NCBI GenBank assembly: GCA_035532935.1
Contig: DATKQE010000071.1
Location: 29,478 to 93,477 of the forward strand
Reading direction: 5' to 3'
Source of the DNA: DATJLY01 sp035532935
GTDB lineage: Bacteria > Pseudomonadota > Alphaproteobacteria > ATCC43930 > CGMCC-115725
Length of the DNA: 64,000 bases
Part shown: in pieces, positions 63,012 through 64,000 of the stretch
How the letters are laid out: each line of letters begins with the position of its first letter
Numbering within the stretch: position 1 is the first letter of the stretch
Notes under the pieces: model-generated
Seen by the model: the letters and a program-made list of their open reading frames with translations, nothing else
The model's database searches: none
Told to the model about the DNA's origin: nothing
Program-made: the position numbers and the translations under genes

Positions 63012-63983
63012 CTATTCTGCGGCGCCGCGGGCGGCGGATGCGTCCGCTGCGGCGAGGAATCGCTCGGCCTCGAGCGCCGCCATGCAGCCCATCCCCGCTG
63101 CGGTCACTGCCTGGCGGAAGACCTTGTCGCGCACGTCGCCGGCGGCAAAGACGCCGGGCGTGGCGGTCGCCGTGGAATCCGGCCGGGTCAGGATGTAGCC
63201 GTCGGCGTCGAGTTCGAGCTGGCCGCGGAATAGCTCGGTTACGGGCGTATGGCCGATGGCGACGAAGACGCCGTCGCAGGCGAGCATGCTTGCCGCGCCC
63301 GTCTTGACGTTCTTGAGTCTGATGCCGGTGACGTGAACGGGATCAGCAGTGCCGAGAATCTCCTCGACCTCGCTGTCCCATATCACCGCGATCTTCGGAT
63401 TGGCAAAGAGCCGCGCCTGAAGAATTTTCTCGGCGCGGAACTGGTCGCGGCGATGCACCAGCGTGATCCGGCGTGCATGATTGGTGAGATAGAGCGCCTC
63501 CTCGACCGCGGTATTGCCGCCGCCGACCACCACCACCTCCTTGCCGCGGAAAAAGAATCCGTCGCAGGTGGCGCAGGCCGAGACGCCCAGCCCGCGCAGG
63601 CGCTCCTCGCTCGGCAGGCCGAGCCAGCGCGCCTGCGCCCCGGTGCAGATGGCGATGGTCTCGGCGACATAGACATCGCCCGAATCGCCGGTGCAGGTGA
63701 AGGGGCGGCGCGCCAGATCGACGCCGACGATGAGGTCGCTCACGATTCGCGTGCCGACATGCTCCGCCTGCTTCTGCATCTGCTCCATCAGCCAGGGGCC
63801 CTGGATGACGTCGGCGAAGCCAGGATAGTTCTCGACATCGGTGGTGATGGTAAGCTGACCGCCGGGCTGCATCCCCGATACCAGAAGCGGCGCGAGATTG
63901 GCGCGCGCGCCATAGATCGCCGCGGCATAACCCGCCGGGCCGGCGCCGATGATGAGGAACTTGGTGTGGTGGCGCTGCGTCAT
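63012..63983 (-). CDS. trxB: Thioredoxin-disulfide reductase
   Basis: A 323-residue FAD enzyme that reduces thioredoxin with NADPH. FAD loop IIGAGPAGYAAAIYGAR (11-27), the redox motif C137-AT-C140-D, the NADPH loop VVVGGGNTAVEEAL (about 151-164) and the final AAGDVRDKVFRQ segment are all present. Full length. The start ATG lies 17 bases from the window edge. Confidence 0.96.
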   Translation of the reverse strand: MTQRHHTKFLIIGAGPAGYAAAIYGARANLAPLLVSGMQPGGQLTITTDVENYPGFADVIQGPWLMEQMQKQAEHVGTRIVSDLIVGVDLARRPFTCTGDSGDVYVAETIAICTGAQARWLGLPSEERLRGLGVSACATCDGFFFRGKEVVVVGGGNTAVEEALYLTNHARRITLVHRRDQFRAEKILQARLFANPKIAVIWDSEVEEILGTADPVHVTGIRLKNVKTGAASMLACDGVFVAIGHTPVTELFRGQLELDADGYILTRPDSTATATPGVFAAGDVRDKVFRQAVTAAGMGCMAALEAERFLAAADASAARGAAE

Positions 63984-64000
63984 GAGGGCGAGGTCTCAGA

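Overview
The window is a GC-rich chromosomal segment whose gene families point to a soil or freshwater alphaproteobacterium (Rhodospirillales/Reyranella-like or Bradyrhizobium-like). The evidence is codon use, the trxB-lysR pair, E. coli-type cydABX, ABC and aromatic-acid catabolic genes, and many UbiD-family genes. A species cannot be named from the sequence alone. About 60 protein genes, one tRNA and several gene remnants are supported.

Layout. 1-3000: the tail of a FemAB-like protein, a nitroreductase, cysQ and an unrecognised gene. 3053-10651 (minus): a tight eight-gene catabolic operon of amidohydrolase, quinone-oxidoreductase-like MDR, thioesterase, acyl-CoA ligase, small secreted protein, NMT1-type binding protein, SDR and MetE-like protein. 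It diverges from a UbiD plus MDR-reductase pair at 10783-13437. 13439-20044: VOC, alpha/beta hydrolase, SDR, luciferase-like monooxygenase (LLM), response regulator, MFS pump and DUF2177. 20176-23723: a DUF3891-UbiD-LLM operon. 23873-26704: cydA-cydB-cydX. 26717-35986 (minus): a second catabolic cluster with UbiD, dienelactone hydrolase, cupin, HpaB-type hydroxylase, molybdenum hydroxylase large subunit and an OYE/FAD oxidoreductase, interrupted by an alpha/beta-hydrolase remnant. 36125-39684: a Cys-rich protein followed by two tandem UbiD genes, the second of which has lost the catalytic residues. 39692-40705: a second orphan binding protein.

40890-42900 is a small island at a tRNA-Ser(GGA) gene: higBA with a clear operator, a lower-GC orphan gene and a cation-efflux remnant. 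42885-46432: marR divergent from a ThiS/MoaD-like, Asp-box propeller, serine hydrolase and VOC set. 46739-49327: MetE-like protein, VOC and gentisate-dioxygenase-like cupin. 49414-52838: orphan kdpDE. 52795-57068 (minus): livHMGF followed by a diacylglycerol-kinase-like gene. 57358-64000: EF-G-like GTPase, msrP, two small envelope proteins, VOC, and trxB-lysR with its terminator.

The strongest theme is prenylated-FMN chemistry. Five UbiD-family genes lie in four separate settings within 30 kb, each beside different flavin, molybdenum or CoA-thioester enzymes, and one is a predicted non-catalytic paralogue. No ubiX is in the window, so the cofactor must be made elsewhere. These cassettes are the best candidates for undescribed aromatic or heteroaromatic (de)carboxylation pathways.
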